Shown piece by piece: positions 31,646 to 42,431 of a stretch of DNA of 64,000 nt (position 1 is its first letter; every line of letters begins with the position of its first letter). The stretch comes from Cupriavidus malaysiensis (GTDB lineage: Bacteria; Pseudomonadota; Gammaproteobacteria; Burkholderiales; Burkholderiaceae). Under the pieces are notes generated by a model. It worked only from the letters and a program-made list of their open reading frames with translations, was not told the origin of the DNA and ran no database searches. Location: NCBI RefSeq assembly GCF_001854325.1, contig NZ_CP017755.1, positions 2,790,001-2,854,000 of the forward strand, written 5' to 3'. The translations under genes and the position numbers were made by a program.

Positions 31646-33339
31646 CCGCGGCCGCCACGCTGCCCAGCCGCGCTGAGCTGGTCGAGCGCCTCAAGGCCAA
31701 CCCGCGCCTGCCGCTGATGCTGGGTGGCGCGGCGCTCGCCGCGGCGATCGCCGTGGGGGTGCTGTGGTCGCGCAGCCCCGACTACCGGGTGCTGTACAGC
31801 AACCTGTCGGAGCGCGACGGTGGCGCGGTGATCGCCTCGCTGCAGCAGATGAACGTGCCGTACAAGTTCGCCGAGGGTGGCGGCGCCATCATGGTGCCCG
31901 CCGACAAGGTGCCGGAGACCAGGCTGCGCCTGGCCTCGCAAGGCCTGCCCAAGAGCGGCAACACCGGCATGGAACTGATGGATGCGCAGAAGTTCGGCAT
32001 CAGCCAGTTCGCCGAACAGGTCAACTACCAGCGCGCCCTGGAAGGCGAGCTGGCACGCTCGATCGAGTCGATCTCCGCCGTGCAGTCGGCGCGCGTGCAC
32101 CTGGCCATCCCCAAGCCCACGCTGTTCGTGCGCGAGCGCCAGAAGCCGACCGCCTCGGTGGTACTGCAGCTCTATCCCGGCCGCGCCATCGACGAGGGCC
32201 AGGTCGCGGCGATCGGCCACCTGGTTTCCTCCAGCGTGCCGGAACTGACCCCCAAGGCCATCTCCATCGTCGACCAGCACGGCAACCTGCTGTCGGGCAG
32301 CGGCGACAACCAGCGCCTGCTGGACGCGACCCAGCTCAAGTACGTGCAGACGCTGGAACAGGGCTATGCCCAGCGCATCGAAGCCATCCTCTCGCCCATC
32401 GTGGGCCAGGGCAATGTGCATGCGCAGGTCACGGCCGACGTCGACTTCTCCATCGTCGAGCACACCGACGAGTCGTACAAGCCCAACCAGGACCCGGCCA
32501 ACGCGGCCGTGCGCAGCCAGCAGACCAGCGAGTCGTCCTCGCAAGGCTCGACGCCGGTCGGCGGCGTGCCCGGCGCGCTGTCGAACCAGCCGCCCCCGGC
32601 GGCCACCGCCCCCATCGCCACCGCGCAGGCGCAGCGTCCGGGCCAGCCTGGCCAGCCCGGCCAGCCTGGCCAGGCCGCCCAGCAGCCGGCCCAGGCCGCC
32701 ACGGCCAGCACGCAGTCGAGCGGCCCGAGCAACAGCCGCCGCGACACCACCACCAATTACGAACTCGACCGCAGCGTGCGCCACGTGCAGCAGTCGCCGG
32801 GCGGCGTGCGCCGCCTGTCGGTGGCGGTGATCGTCAATTACCGCCAGAAGACCGGCGCCAACGGCAAGACCGTGGCGGAGGCGCTGCCGGCGACCCAGCT
32901 CAAGCAGATCGAGAACCTGACCAAGGAAGCCATGGGCTACTCCGGCGACCGCGGCGACTCGCTCAACGTGGTCAACAGCCCCTTCACCCAGCCGCGCGAC
33001 GAGACGCCGGAACTGCCGCTGTGGAAACAGCCCGACATGATCGAACTCGCCAAGACACTGGCCGGCTACCTGATGCTGGCACTGCTGGCGATGTTCCTCT
33101 GGTTCAAGGTGGCGCGCCCGGTGCTGCGCAAGTACACCGCGCCGCCGCTGCCGGCACCGGCCGAGCCCGAAAGCGGCGAAGCGGTCCTGCTGCCTGCCGA
33201 GGAACAGGCCAATCCCGAGACCCTGCGCCTCACGGCCAAGTACGAGAGCGATCTCGCCCTGGTGCGCGACGCCGCGCAGCGCGATCCCCGCCTGGTGGCC
33301 AGCGTGATCAAGAACTGGATTGCCAATGACGACAAATAA
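31642..33339 (+). CDS. fliF: Flagellar MS-ring protein FliF
   Basis: The 565-residue protein has a first membrane helix at about 26-44 (LMLGGAALAAAIAVGVLW). The YscJ/FliF periplasmic domain follows (YRVLYSNLSERDGGAVIASL..., VPADKVPETRLRLASQGLPKSG given in parts, and SARVHLAIPKPTLFVRE). Next are a Gln/Pro/Ala-rich loop (about 300-370), a second membrane helix near 474-492, and a C-terminal tail that binds FliG. FliF forms the housing for the export gate and is the base for rotor assembly. First gene of fliFGHIJK. Confidence 0.97.
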   Translation: MTAAATLPSRAELVERLKANPRLPLMLGGAALAAAIAVGVLWSRSPDYRVLYSNLSERDGGAVIASLQQMNVPYKFAEGGGAIMVPADKVPETRLRLASQGLPKSGNTGMELMDAQKFGISQFAEQVNYQRALEGELARSIESISAVQSARVHLAIPKPTLFVRERQKPTASVVLQLYPGRAIDEGQVAAIGHLVSSSVPELTPKAISIVDQHGNLLSGSGDNQRLLDATQLKYVQTLEQGYAQRIEAILSPIVGQGNVHAQVTADVDFSIVEHTDESYKPNQDPANAAVRSQQTSESSSQGSTPVGGVPGALSNQPPPAATAPIATAQAQRPGQPGQPGQPGQAAQQPAQAATASTQSSGPSNSRRDTTTNYELDRSVRHVQQSPGGVRRLSVAVIVNYRQKTGANGKTVAEALPATQLKQIENLTKEAMGYSGDRGDSLNVVNSPFTQPRDETPELPLWKQPDMIELAKTLAGYLMLALLAMFLWFKVARPVLRKYTAPPLPAPAEPESGEAVLLPAEEQANPETLRLTAKYESDLALVRDAAQRDPRLVASVIKNWIANDDK

Positions 33340-34321
33340 CGGCTTGCAGAAGAGCGCCATCCTGATGATGGCGATCGGCGAGGACGCGGCCGCCGAAGTG
33401 TTCAAGCACCTGTCGCCGCGCGAGGTGCAGACCCTGGGCTCGGCCATGGCCGACCTCAGCGCGGTCACGCGCGAGCAGATGGCCGAGGTGCTGGGTGATT
33501 TCCGCGACGAGACCGAACAGTACCTGGCGCTGAACGTCGATTCCGGCGCCTTCATCCGCAGCGTGCTGAACAAGGCGCTGGGCGAGGAGCGTGCCGGCTC
33601 GATCATCGAGGACATCCTCGAGTCGCGCGATCCGGGCGGCGGCATCGATTCGCTGAACTGGATGGATTCGACTTCGGTGGCCGAGCTGATCCGCGACGAA
33701 CACCCGCAGATCATCGCCACCATCCTGATCCACCTGGACCGCCAGAAGTCGTCCGAGGTGCTGGGCATGTTCACCGACCGCCTGCGCAACGACGTGATCC
33801 TGCGTATCGCCACCTTCGGCGGCGTGCAGCCGGGCGCGCTGCAGGAACTGACCGACGTGCTGACCAAGCTGCTGGCGGGCCAGAGCCTGAAGCGCAGCCG
33901 CATGGGCGGCGTGCGCACCGCGGCCGAGATCATCAACCTGATGAGCACGGCGCACGAGGAAGCGGTGATCGACGGCGTGCGCCAGCACGACAGCGACCTC
34001 GCACAGAAGATCATCGACGAGATGTTCCTGTTCGAGAACCTGCTGCAGGTCGACGACCGCGGCATCCAGCGCGTGCTCAAGGAAATCGCCACCGAATCGC
34101 TCATCGTCGCGCTCAAGGGCGCGCCGCAGGAGCTGCGCGACAAGTTCATCCGCAATATGTCGACCCGCGCCGGCGAAATGCTGCGCGAGGACCTCGATGC
34201 GCTGGGCCCGGTGCGCGTGTCGCAGGTCGAGACCGAGCAGAAGGCGATCCTGCAGGTGGTGAGACGCCTGGCGGAAGCAGGCGAAGTCCAGATCGGCGGT
34301 GGCGACGATGCCTACGTTTAA
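33326..34321 (+). CDS. fliG: Flagellar motor switch protein FliG
   Basis: The ATG at 33326 gives 331 residues and overlaps the fliF end by 14 bases. The usual three domains are visible: GLQKSAILMMAIGEDAAAEVFKHLSPRE at the N-terminus (in parts), the middle EHPQIIATILIHLD segment, and the C-terminal torque helix region (IIDEMFLFENLLQVDDRGIQRVL) with its charged residues that face the stator. FliG couples MotA torque to the MS ring. Confidence 0.97.
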   Translation: MTTNNGLQKSAILMMAIGEDAAAEVFKHLSPREVQTLGSAMADLSAVTREQMAEVLGDFRDETEQYLALNVDSGAFIRSVLNKALGEERAGSIIEDILESRDPGGGIDSLNWMDSTSVAELIRDEHPQIIATILIHLDRQKSSEVLGMFTDRLRNDVILRIATFGGVQPGALQELTDVLTKLLAGQSLKRSRMGGVRTAAEIINLMSTAHEEAVIDGVRQHDSDLAQKIIDEMFLFENLLQVDDRGIQRVLKEIATESLIVALKGAPQELRDKFIRNMSTRAGEMLREDLDALGPVRVSQVETEQKAILQVVRRLAEAGEVQIGGGDDAYV

Positions 34322-35135
34322 GCGCCCCGATCCGCACGCCTACCGGCTGTCCGCCGGGCCGGAGCCGCGCCGCGAGGCGCAGGCCGACGGCTTCACGCCG
34401 GCCTTCCGGCCGGCGCCGCAGCCCGACTTCTCCGCCCTCGATCCGCAGCCGGCCCCGGCCGCGGCGGGGCGCGGCGACTGGCGGCGCTGGAAGATGCGCT
34501 CGCTCGATCCGCGCGACGACCTGCCGCCGCCTCCGCCGCCGCTGCCGTTCGAACCCGCGCCGCCGCCGATCGATTTCGAGGCGATCGATGCCATGCGCGA
34601 AGGCGCGCGCAAGGAAGGCTATGCCCAGGGCTACGCCCAGGGCCAGACCCAGGGCTATGGCGACGGCCACCGCGAAGGCTATGCGCGCGGGCTCGAACTG
34701 GCGCGCGGCGAGGCCGCCCGCCTGCAGGAACTGGCCGGCACCTTCCGCGGCGCCCTGACGCACCTGGACGAGGAAGTCGCGCAGACCCTGCTGTCGCTGG
34801 CGCTGGACGTGGCGCGCCAGCTGGTGCGCGGCACGGTCGTGGCCGATCCGGCCATGGTCCTGCCGGCAGTGCGCGAACTGCTGGCCACCGAACCGGCGCT
34901 GTCGGGCTCGCCCTGCCTGCTGCTGCACCCCGACGACGTGGCCCTGGTGGAAACGCACCTGAGCGGCGAGCTGGAAGCCGCCGGCTGGACGGTGCGCGCC
35001 GACGGCGGCATCGAGCGCGGCGGCTGCGTGGCCAGCGCGGCCAGCGGCGAACTCGACGCCACGCTGGCCACGCGCTGGAGCCGCGTGGTCAAGGCGCTGG
35101 GCCGCGCCGACAGCTGGGAGCCCCCGCATGGCTGA
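34308..35135 (+). CDS. fliH: Flagellar assembly protein FliH
   Basis: The ATG at 34308 gives 275 residues and overlaps fliG by 14 bases. The N-terminal third is Pro-rich and disordered. A helical part near 100-130 has the repeating small-residue pattern ([23 protein letters not shown]) that is typical of the FliH/YscL GxxxG-like repeat. The C-terminal domain binds FliI. FliH regulates the export ATPase and links it to FliN at the C ring. Confidence 0.92.
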   Translation: MPTFKRPDPHAYRLSAGPEPRREAQADGFTPAFRPAPQPDFSALDPQPAPAAAGRGDWRRWKMRSLDPRDDLPPPPPPLPFEPAPPPIDFEAIDAMREGARKEGYAQGYAQGQTQGYGDGHREGYARGLELARGEAARLQELAGTFRGALTHLDEEVAQTLLSLALDVARQLVRGTVVADPAMVLPAVRELLATEPALSGSPCLLLHPDDVALVETHLSGELEAAGWTVRADGGIERGGCVASAASGELDATLATRWSRVVKALGRADSWEPPHG

Positions 35136-36555
35136 CAGCGCCGAGCGCCTCGAGGCGCCGATCCTGCACAGCCAGCACTGGCGCGACACGCTCAACGGCG
35201 CGCGCGCCCGCCTGGCCGAGATCAACAGCATCCGCAACTGCGGCCGGCTGACGCGCGCCGCCGGCCTGGTGCTCGAAGCGGTCGGGCTGCGCCTGCCGGT
35301 GGGCAGCGACTGCCTGATCGAACTGCCGGCCGGCCAGCGCGACGGCCAGGGCCGCCGCACCGCCGAGGCCGAAGTGGTGGGCTTCGGTGCCGACCGCCTG
35401 TTCCTGATGCCGCAATCGGACGTGACCGGCCTGCTGCCCGGCGCACGGGTCTACCCGCTCGAACCCTCGCCGCTGCCGCCGGGCGACCATGCCCCGCGCG
35501 AGCCCGGCTCCAAGCGCCTGCCGGTCGGCGAAGGCCTGCTCGGGCGCGTGCTCGACGCGGCCGGACGCCCGCTCGATGGCCTGGGCCCGATCAGCGCCGC
35601 CCAGGAAGTGCCGCTGGCAGGCACGCAGATCAACCCGCTCGACCGCGCGCCGATCGAGACGGTGCTGGATACCGGCGTGCGCGCCATCAACGGCATGCTG
35701 ACGGTGGGACGCGGCCAGCGCATGGGCCTGTTCGCCGGCTCCGGCGTGGGCAAGAGCGTGCTGCTGGGCATGATGGCCCGCTACACCAGCGCCGAGGTCA
35801 TCGTGGTCGGCCTGATCGGCGAACGCGGCCGCGAGGTGAAGGACTTCATCGAGAACATCCTCGGCGCCGAAGGCCGCGCCCGCTCGGTGGTGGTGGCGGC
35901 GCCGGCCGACACCTCGCCGCTGCTGCGCATGCAGGGCGCCGCCTACGCGACCCGGCTGGCCGAGTACTTCCGCGACCAGGGCCGGCACGTGCTGCTGATC
36001 ATGGATTCGCTGACGCGCTATGCGATGGCCCAGCGCGAGATCGCGCTGGCCATCGGCGAGCCGCCGGCCACCAAGGGCTACCCGCCCTCGGTCTTCGCCA
36101 AGCTGCCCACGCTGGTGGAGCGCACCGGCAACGGCCCGGAGGGCGGCGGCTCGATCACCGCCTTCTATACCGTGCTGGCCGAAGGCGATGACCAGCAGGA
36201 CCCGATCGCCGACTCCGCGCGCGCCATTCTCGACGGCCACATCGTGCTGTCGCGCAGCCTGGCGGAAGCCGGCCACTATCCGGCCATCGACGTCGAAGCC
36301 TCGATCAGCCGCGCCATGACCGCGCTGATCACCCCGGCCCAGTTCTCCAAGGTGCGGCGCTTCAAGCAGCTGATGTCGCGTTACCAGCGCAACCGCGACC
36401 TGATCAGCGTCGGCGCCTACGCACCCGGCCACGACCACGAACTGGACCTGGCCATCCAGATGCATCCGCGCATGGAAGCCTTCCTGCAGCAGGACATCCA
36501 CGAACGCGCCGACTATGACGGCTCGATCGACCAGCTGTCCGCTCTCTTCGAATAG
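35128..36555 (+). CDS. fliI: Flagellum-specific ATP synthase FliI
   Basis: The 475-residue protein is an F1-beta-like ATPase with the Walker A loop GSGVGKS at 204-210. It has the Walker B region [18 protein letters not shown], the conserved [18 protein letters not shown] and [15 protein letters not shown]. FliI hydrolyses ATP at the base of the flagellar export apparatus to help unfold and release substrates. The start overlaps fliH by eight bases; fliJ follows after eight bases. Confidence 0.98.
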   Translation: MADSAERLEAPILHSQHWRDTLNGARARLAEINSIRNCGRLTRAAGLVLEAVGLRLPVGSDCLIELPAGQRDGQGRRTAEAEVVGFGADRLFLMPQSDVTGLLPGARVYPLEPSPLPPGDHAPREPGSKRLPVGEGLLGRVLDAAGRPLDGLGPISAAQEVPLAGTQINPLDRAPIETVLDTGVRAINGMLTVGRGQRMGLFAGSGVGKSVLLGMMARYTSAEVIVVGLIGERGREVKDFIENILGAEGRARSVVVAAPADTSPLLRMQGAAYATRLAEYFRDQGRHVLLIMDSLTRYAMAQREIALAIGEPPATKGYPPSVFAKLPTLVERTGNGPEGGGSITAFYTVLAEGDDQQDPIADSARAILDGHIVLSRSLAEAGHYPAIDVEASISRAMTALITPAQFSKVRRFKQLMSRYQRNRDLISVGAYAPGHDHELDLAIQMHPRMEAFLQQDIHERADYDGSIDQLSALFE

Positions 36556-36563
36556 GAGTGAAC

Positions 36564-37016
36564 ATGGCCAAGCCCACCCCGCTCAACCTGCTGGCCGACC
36601 TGGCCCAGAACGACACCGAGGCCGCGACGCGCGAACTCGGCCGCCTGCAAGGGCTGCGCACCCAGGCCGAACAGCAGCTCGCCGCGCTGAACAAGTACCG
36701 CGAGGAATACCGGGCGCGCATGCAGGCGATGGCGCAGGACGGCATGACGGCCACGCGCTGGCAGGACTACGCGCAGTTCCTGACCTCTCTCGACGGCGCG
36801 ATCCGCCAGCAGGGCCAGGCCCTGGCCCAGGCCGAAGCGGCACTGCTGACCGGGCGCGCCAACTGGCAGTCGCAGAAGCGGCGCCAGAACTCCTTCGACA
36901 CGCTGGTGGCACGCGCCGAGGCGCGCGAGCAGGCCGCCGGCGCGCGCCGCGAGCAACGCGCCAACGACGAGTACGCCGCCCGCCTGGCGCGCGCCGCAAG
37001 CCACCGCCAGGACTAA
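36564..37016 (+). CDS. fliJ: Flagellar export protein FliJ
   Basis: The ATG at 36564, with TAGGAGTG upstream, is preferred over a GTG at 36558. The 150-residue protein is an almost continuous charged coiled coil rich in Arg, Glu, Gln and Ala (for example LGRLQGLRTQAEQQLAALNKYREEYRARMQ, given as its two halves LGRLQGLRTQAEQQL and AALNKYREEYRA). It matches FliJ, the stalk-like protein that sits in the FliI hexamer and contacts FlhA. Position between fliI and fliK agrees. Confidence 0.93.
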   Translation: MAKPTPLNLLADLAQNDTEAATRELGRLQGLRTQAEQQLAALNKYREEYRARMQAMAQDGMTATRWQDYAQFLTSLDGAIRQQGQALAQAEAALLTGRANWQSQKRRQNSFDTLVARAEAREQAAGARREQRANDEYAARLARAASHRQD

Positions 37017-37068
37017 GAACGAAAGCCAAGCAGGCGCCGCCGCACCTGCGCCCGACGACGACGAAGAC

Positions 37069-38640
<1,572 letters not shown>

Positions 38641-38801
38641 GCACCGGCGGGTGACCGCGGGTGCCGGAAACGGTACCCGCCGCCCCCACCCTTCCCGCCC
38701 CCTTCCGGCCCCCTTCCCGCCTGCCCGGCCGCGCCGGGCGCCGGTATCATGGCAGTGACGAACGGCGGCGCCGCACCCGGCGCGCCGTGCCGCGTGCAGC
38801 C

Positions 38802-39455
38802 ATGACCTTCGACCTCTTCGACGATCTCCTCCCCGAAACCCCGCATACCGAGCCCCTCGCGGCCGGCGCGGTGATCCTGCGCGCCTTCGCCCATGCCGCC
38901 GCGCCGGCGCTGCTGGAGGCGGTGGCCCGCATCACGGCGAGCGCGCCCTGGCGCCACCTCGTCACGCCGGGGGGGCAGCGCATGTCGGTGGCCATGACCA
39001 ACTGCGGCAGCTTCGGCTGGGTGTCGGACGCGCGGGGCTACCGCTACGAGCCGGCCGACCCGCTCAGCGGGCAGCCCTGGCCGGCCATGCCGGAGCCGTT
39101 CCGCACCCTCGCGGCCGAGGCCGCGCAGGCGGCCGGTTTCGCCGGCTTCGCGCCGGATGCCTGCCTGGTCAACCGCTACCTGCCCGGCACCCGCCTGTCG
39201 CTGCACCAGGACCGCGACGAGCGCGACCTGCGCGCGCCGATCGTGTCGGTCTCGCTGGGCCTGCCCGCCACCTTCCTGTTCGGCGGCCTGCAACGCACCG
39301 ACCGCACCGCGCGCGTGCGCCTGGCCCATGGCGACGTGGTGGTGTGGGGCGGTCCGTCGCGGCTCGCCTACCACGGCGTGGCGCCGCTGGCGGACGGCGA
39401 CCATCCTCTGTGCGGGCACGAACGCATCAACCTGACCTTCCGCCGGGCGCGCTGA
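38802..39455 (+). CDS. alkB: DNA oxidative demethylase AlkB
   Basis: From the ATG at 38802 the protein is 217 residues. All catalytic residues of AlkB can be read: His135-x-Asp137 in LSLHQDRDE, His191 in YHGVAPL, and Arg208 and Arg214 in RINLTFR, the 2-oxoglutarate-binding arginines (E. coli H133, D135, H187, R204, R210). TNCGSFGWVSD and RYLPGTRLSLH are also family segments. It reverses 1-methyladenine and 3-methylcytosine damage. It is unrelated to the flagellar genes upstream. Confidence 0.97.
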   Translation: MTFDLFDDLLPETPHTEPLAAGAVILRAFAHAAAPALLEAVARITASAPWRHLVTPGGQRMSVAMTNCGSFGWVSDARGYRYEPADPLSGQPWPAMPEPFRTLAAEAAQAAGFAGFAPDACLVNRYLPGTRLSLHQDRDERDLRAPIVSVSLGLPATFLFGGLQRTDRTARVRLAHGDVVVWGGPSRLAYHGVAPLADGDHPLCGHERINLTFRRAR

Positions 39456-39496
39456 GGCGCCCGCCGCTGCGCCGGGGCCTGGCACGCTCCCTGCTA

Positions 39497-39517
39497 GTGA
39501 GAGCACAACGCTCTCAC
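39497..39517. promoter_or_regulatory. Inverted repeat before the LysR gene
   Basis: The arms GTGAGAGC and GCTCTCAC pair perfectly around ACAAC, 23 bases before the LysR start. It fits an operator for autoregulation or a short RNA hairpin. Confidence 0.45.
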
Positions 39518-39539
39518 ACGGCCTCGTCCGCACGCACCG

Positions 39540-40463
39540 ATGCTGCACCCGCCCAGACTCTATCTCTACCTCGACGCGGTGGCCCGCCACGGTTCCATCC
39601 GCAAGGCCGCGGCCCAGCTGCACGTGGCCTCCACCGCCCTCAACCGCAAGATCCTCGAAGTCGAGGAACAGATCGGCACCGCCCTGTTCGAGCGCCTGCC
39701 GCGCGGCGTGCGGCTGACCGCCGCCGGCGAGGTGCTGGTCGCCACCATCCGCCGCAGCCTGGCCGATCTCGATGCCGCCGCCGCGCAGATGTCGCAGCTG
39801 CGCGGACTGGTGCGCGGCAGCGTGCGCCTGGGCGCCGCCGAATCGGTCGCCAACGACTTCCTGCCGGAGGCGATCGGCCGCTACCAGGCCCGCTATCCGG
39901 GCGTGCAGTTCCGCGTCACGGTGGCCGGCACCGGCGACCTGCTGGCGGCCTTGCGCGAGGACGAGACCGACCTGCTGCTGACCCACGATCCGCCCGCCTC
40001 GCCGCTGCTGCAGGAACTGGCGGTATCGTCGCAACCCTTCTGCGCGATGCTGCGGCCCGACCATCCGCTGGCCGGCCGCAGCACCTTGCGCCTGGCCGAC
40101 TGCCAGCCGTATCCGGTCGCGCTGGGCCCGGAGTGCTTCGGCAGCCGGCGCCTGATCGACGCCATCTGCGCGCGCAACCGCCTGAGCCTGCGCGTGATGC
40201 TGCAGGCCAGCAGCGTGGAGATGCTGAAGAGTTTCGCGCGCGAGACCGGTGCGATCTGCTTCCAGTTCCAGGCGGGCACGCTGCGCGAGGCGCGCGCGGG
40301 CACGCTGCACGCGCTGCCGCTGAGCGACCCCGAGCTGTGCGCCGGCCGCCTGGTGCTGGCCACGCGCAAGGGCCGTGCGCTGCCGCCCGCGGTGGCTGCC
40401 TTCGCCGAGCACCTCAAGGCCTCGCTGGCGGGTCTGCACCAGCCCCTGAGACAGGCGGCCTGA
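39540..40463 (+). CDS. LysR-family transcriptional regulator
   Basis: The 307-residue protein has an N-terminal winged helix-turn-helix (LYLYLDAVARHGSIRKAAAQLHVASTALNRKI..., seen as GSIRKAAAQLHVASTALNRK around 20-39, then LFERLPRGVRLTAAGE). A periplasmic-binding-like effector domain follows from about residue 90. LysR regulators bind a small inducer and often control a neighbouring operon. The porin gene lies downstream on the same strand after 460 bases. Target and inducer are unknown. Confidence 0.93.
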   Translation: MLHPPRLYLYLDAVARHGSIRKAAAQLHVASTALNRKILEVEEQIGTALFERLPRGVRLTAAGEVLVATIRRSLADLDAAAAQMSQLRGLVRGSVRLGAAESVANDFLPEAIGRYQARYPGVQFRVTVAGTGDLLAALREDETDLLLTHDPPASPLLQELAVSSQPFCAMLRPDHPLAGRSTLRLADCQPYPVALGPECFGSRRLIDAICARNRLSLRVMLQASSVEMLKSFARETGAICFQFQAGTLREARAGTLHALPLSDPELCAGRLVLATRKGRALPPAVAAFAEHLKASLAGLHQPLRQAA

Positions 40464-40925
40464 GACCGTGGCGCGGCATGCCGCGCCACGGTGCGCGCCG
40501 CGCACACATTTTGCGCGCGCCATGAGCCAAAAATAGTGCTGGTTGCGCGCAGGCGAATTCCGCAAACTGGACCCGACACGAACCGGCACCGCCGCCTGGC
40601 GACCGGCGCCGACAGCAGCCACCTGCGCGCAATGCAGGGGAAACCATAAGACCGACGCAGGACGAGCCGCCATGCCCGCCACCCACGCTACCGCCACCCT
40701 CAGCACCATCCTCGCCGCCACCCTCGTCGCCATCCGCCCGCGGCGCGCCGGCAGCCCGCCACACGGTATGCGCCGCGCCGGCTAGTACCGCGCCGCCCCC
40801 CTCCTGACGCCCCCTCGCGCCGTCACCACGGCAAGAGCCAGCCGGCACCGGTCCGCCTCCGCGCGACCGGCCGGCGCGGGGGAGCTTTTGCCTGAACCAT
40901 CGCAACCACGACCAGGGAGTCCTCC
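40464..40925. other. Intergenic region between LysR gene and porin
   Basis: It starts with a perfect 28-base palindrome (40465-40492) directly after the LysR stop, likely a transcription-stop hairpin. The remainder is presumably the porin leader and promoter. A 37-codon frame at 40672-40785 with an AGGA upstream is possible but has weak coding character. Confidence 0.5.
40465..40492 (+). terminator. 28-base perfect palindrome after LysR gene
   Basis: The 14-base half-site ACCGTGGCGCGGCA is followed at once by its exact reverse complement. It can form a 12-bp stem with a four-base loop. No T-run follows, so terminator function is likely but not certain. Confidence 0.5.
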
Positions 40926-42041
40926 ATGTTCCAGTTCCAGCCCCACCCCCGCACCCGTCCGCACGCCAGGCTGCGCGCCACCACCGGCAAGGCCCTGCTG
41001 GCCACCGCCGCCGCGCTGCTGGCCAGCGCGGGCGCCATGGCACAGTCCAGCGTCACGCTCTACGGCCAGGTCGACACCTATGTCGGCAGCTCGCGCGCAG
41101 CCGGCGGCCAGCGTGCCTGGCAGGTCGGCGCGGGCGGCATGCAGACGTCCTACTGGGGCATCAAGGGCACCGAGGACCTCGGCAACGGGCTGAAGACCAT
41201 CTTCGACCTGAACGGCTTCTACCGCGCCGACCAGGGCGCGATGGGCCGCTTCACCGGCGACACCATGTTCAGCCGCAGCGCCTTCGTCGGCCTGCAGAGC
41301 GACAAGGCGGGCACCATCCGGCTGGGCCGCAACACCACGCCGTATTTCATCTCCACCATCCTGTTCAACCCGCTGGTGGATTCCTATGTGTTCGCGCCGT
41401 CGATCTTCCACACCTACTTCACCGCGCGCAGCGGCGCCGTCTACGACCCCGGCATCATCGGCGACTCGGGCTGGAGCAACTCGCTGGTCTACTCCACGCC
41501 CAACTTCGGCGGGCTCACCGCCAACTTCATCTACGCCTTCGGCGAGCAGGCGGGCGACAACGGCAAGAACAAGTGGGGCGGCAACGTGCTCTACTTCAAC
41601 GGCCCCTTCGCCGCCACCGTGGCCTTCCAGCAGGTCAAGTTCAACAGCGTGCCGGGCGACGTGACCTCGCCGGCGGCGCTGGCGGGCTTCGACAAGCAGA
41701 ACGCCGTGCAGGTCGGCCTGTCCTACGACTTCAAGGTGGTCAAGCTGTTCGCGCAGGGCCAGTACATCAAGTCCAACGTCAACAACACAATCGGCGACAT
41801 CAAGCACACCAACGGCCAGCTCGGCGCCTCGGTACCGATCGGGGCGGGCAGCGTGCTGGTGTCGTATGCCTATGACAAGACCAAGAACAATGTGGGCGAT
41901 TTCAACCGCAATACCGTGGGCATCGCCTACGACTACAACCTGTCGAAGCGCACCGACCTCTATGCGGCCTACTTCTACGACAAGCTGAGCGGGCAGTCGC
42001 ACGGCGACAGCCTGGGCGTGGGCATCCGCCACAAGTTCTGA
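40926..42041 (+). CDS. Outer-membrane porin, Gram-negative Porin_4 (OmpC-like) family
   Basis: The 371-residue protein has an unusually long signal peptide (about 39 residues ending ...ASAGAMAQS). The mature start SSVTLYGQVDTYVG is the hallmark of betaproteobacterial porins. Alternating beta strands follow, with GSDKAGTIRLGRNTTPYF-like and SLVYSTPNFGGLTANF segments, and it ends in the C-terminal aromatic signature GVGIRHKF. It forms trimeric diffusion channels in the outer membrane. The role of the upstream LysR regulator in its control is possible but not shown. Confidence 0.96.
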   Translation: MFQFQPHPRTRPHARLRATTGKALLATAAALLASAGAMAQSSVTLYGQVDTYVGSSRAAGGQRAWQVGAGGMQTSYWGIKGTEDLGNGLKTIFDLNGFYRADQGAMGRFTGDTMFSRSAFVGLQSDKAGTIRLGRNTTPYFISTILFNPLVDSYVFAPSIFHTYFTARSGAVYDPGIIGDSGWSNSLVYSTPNFGGLTANFIYAFGEQAGDNGKNKWGGNVLYFNGPFAATVAFQQVKFNSVPGDVTSPAALAGFDKQNAVQVGLSYDFKVVKLFAQGQYIKSNVNNTIGDIKHTNGQLGASVPIGAGSVLVSYAYDKTKNNVGDFNRNTVGIAYDYNLSKRTDLYAAYFYDKLSGQSHGDSLGVGIRHKF

Positions 42042-42113
42042 GGGACGCGCGGATGCGCGGCGGATTGCGCCCCGGATTGCGCGCTTCGACACTGCCTGGC
42101 TGAATGGCGGCTT

Positions 42114-42134
42114 GGCCGGTCCTTCGGACCGGCC
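42114..42134 (+). terminator. Possible porin terminator
   Basis: A perfect 9-bp stem with loop TTC lies 73 bases after the porin stop. It is followed by only a short T stretch (GTTCGC), so strength is uncertain. Confidence 0.45.
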
Positions 42135-42245
42135 GTTCGCGGACGGCTACGGCAACTCAATCGCCAGCCGCGCGCGGCTGGCGCTCCGGTGGAGCGCGCC
42201 GATGCGATCCATCCAGCCTAGTCCAACGGATCGCTGAAATCGGAC

Positions 42246-42281
42246 GGTGCGGATAGTGCGGATGGTGCAGATCGTGCGGAT
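42246..42281. repeat. Four 9-base tandem repeats
   Basis: Units are GGTGCGGAT, AGTGCGGAT, GGTGCAGAT and CGTGCGGAT. They lie between the porin and acnB with no known role. Confidence 0.8.
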
Positions 42282-42368
42282 GATGCCCGCCGCGGCGGGC
42301 ATGCCGCGTGCGGCGCCGCGCGCCTGACCGTGGCGGGAGGGCGCTGCCGCGGCCGCCCGCCGAAAGAA

Positions 42369-42398
42369 AACGGCCCCGCGCTTGCGCGCGGGGCCGTT
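42369..42398 (-). terminator. Intrinsic terminator of acnB
   Basis: Thirteen-base perfect arms (42369-42381 with 42386-42398) enclose a four-base loop. On the reverse strand the stem ends in TTTTCTTTC, a typical rho-independent terminator 34 bases after the acnB stop. Confidence 0.85.
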
Positions 42399-42431
42399 CA
42401 CCTGCTTACCGCTGTGTGCGGGCGGGCCGGC

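Larger units (their letters stand above)
42042..42368. other. Intergenic region between convergent porin and acnB
   Basis: It holds a hairpin for the porin (GGCCGGTCC 42114-42122 and GGACCGGCC 42126-42134, weak T tail) and four copies of a 9-base repeat (42246-42281). No gene is seen. Confidence 0.55.

Noticed and set aside
31477..34155. 892-residue reverse ORF through fliF and fliG
   Set aside because: It is antisense to two certain flagellar genes and has no domain.
40672..40785. 37-codon ORF between the LysR gene and the porin
   Set aside because: It has AGGA upstream and a hydrophobic middle, but Arg/Pro-rich ends, no recognised relative and no conservation evidence, so it stays unlisted.
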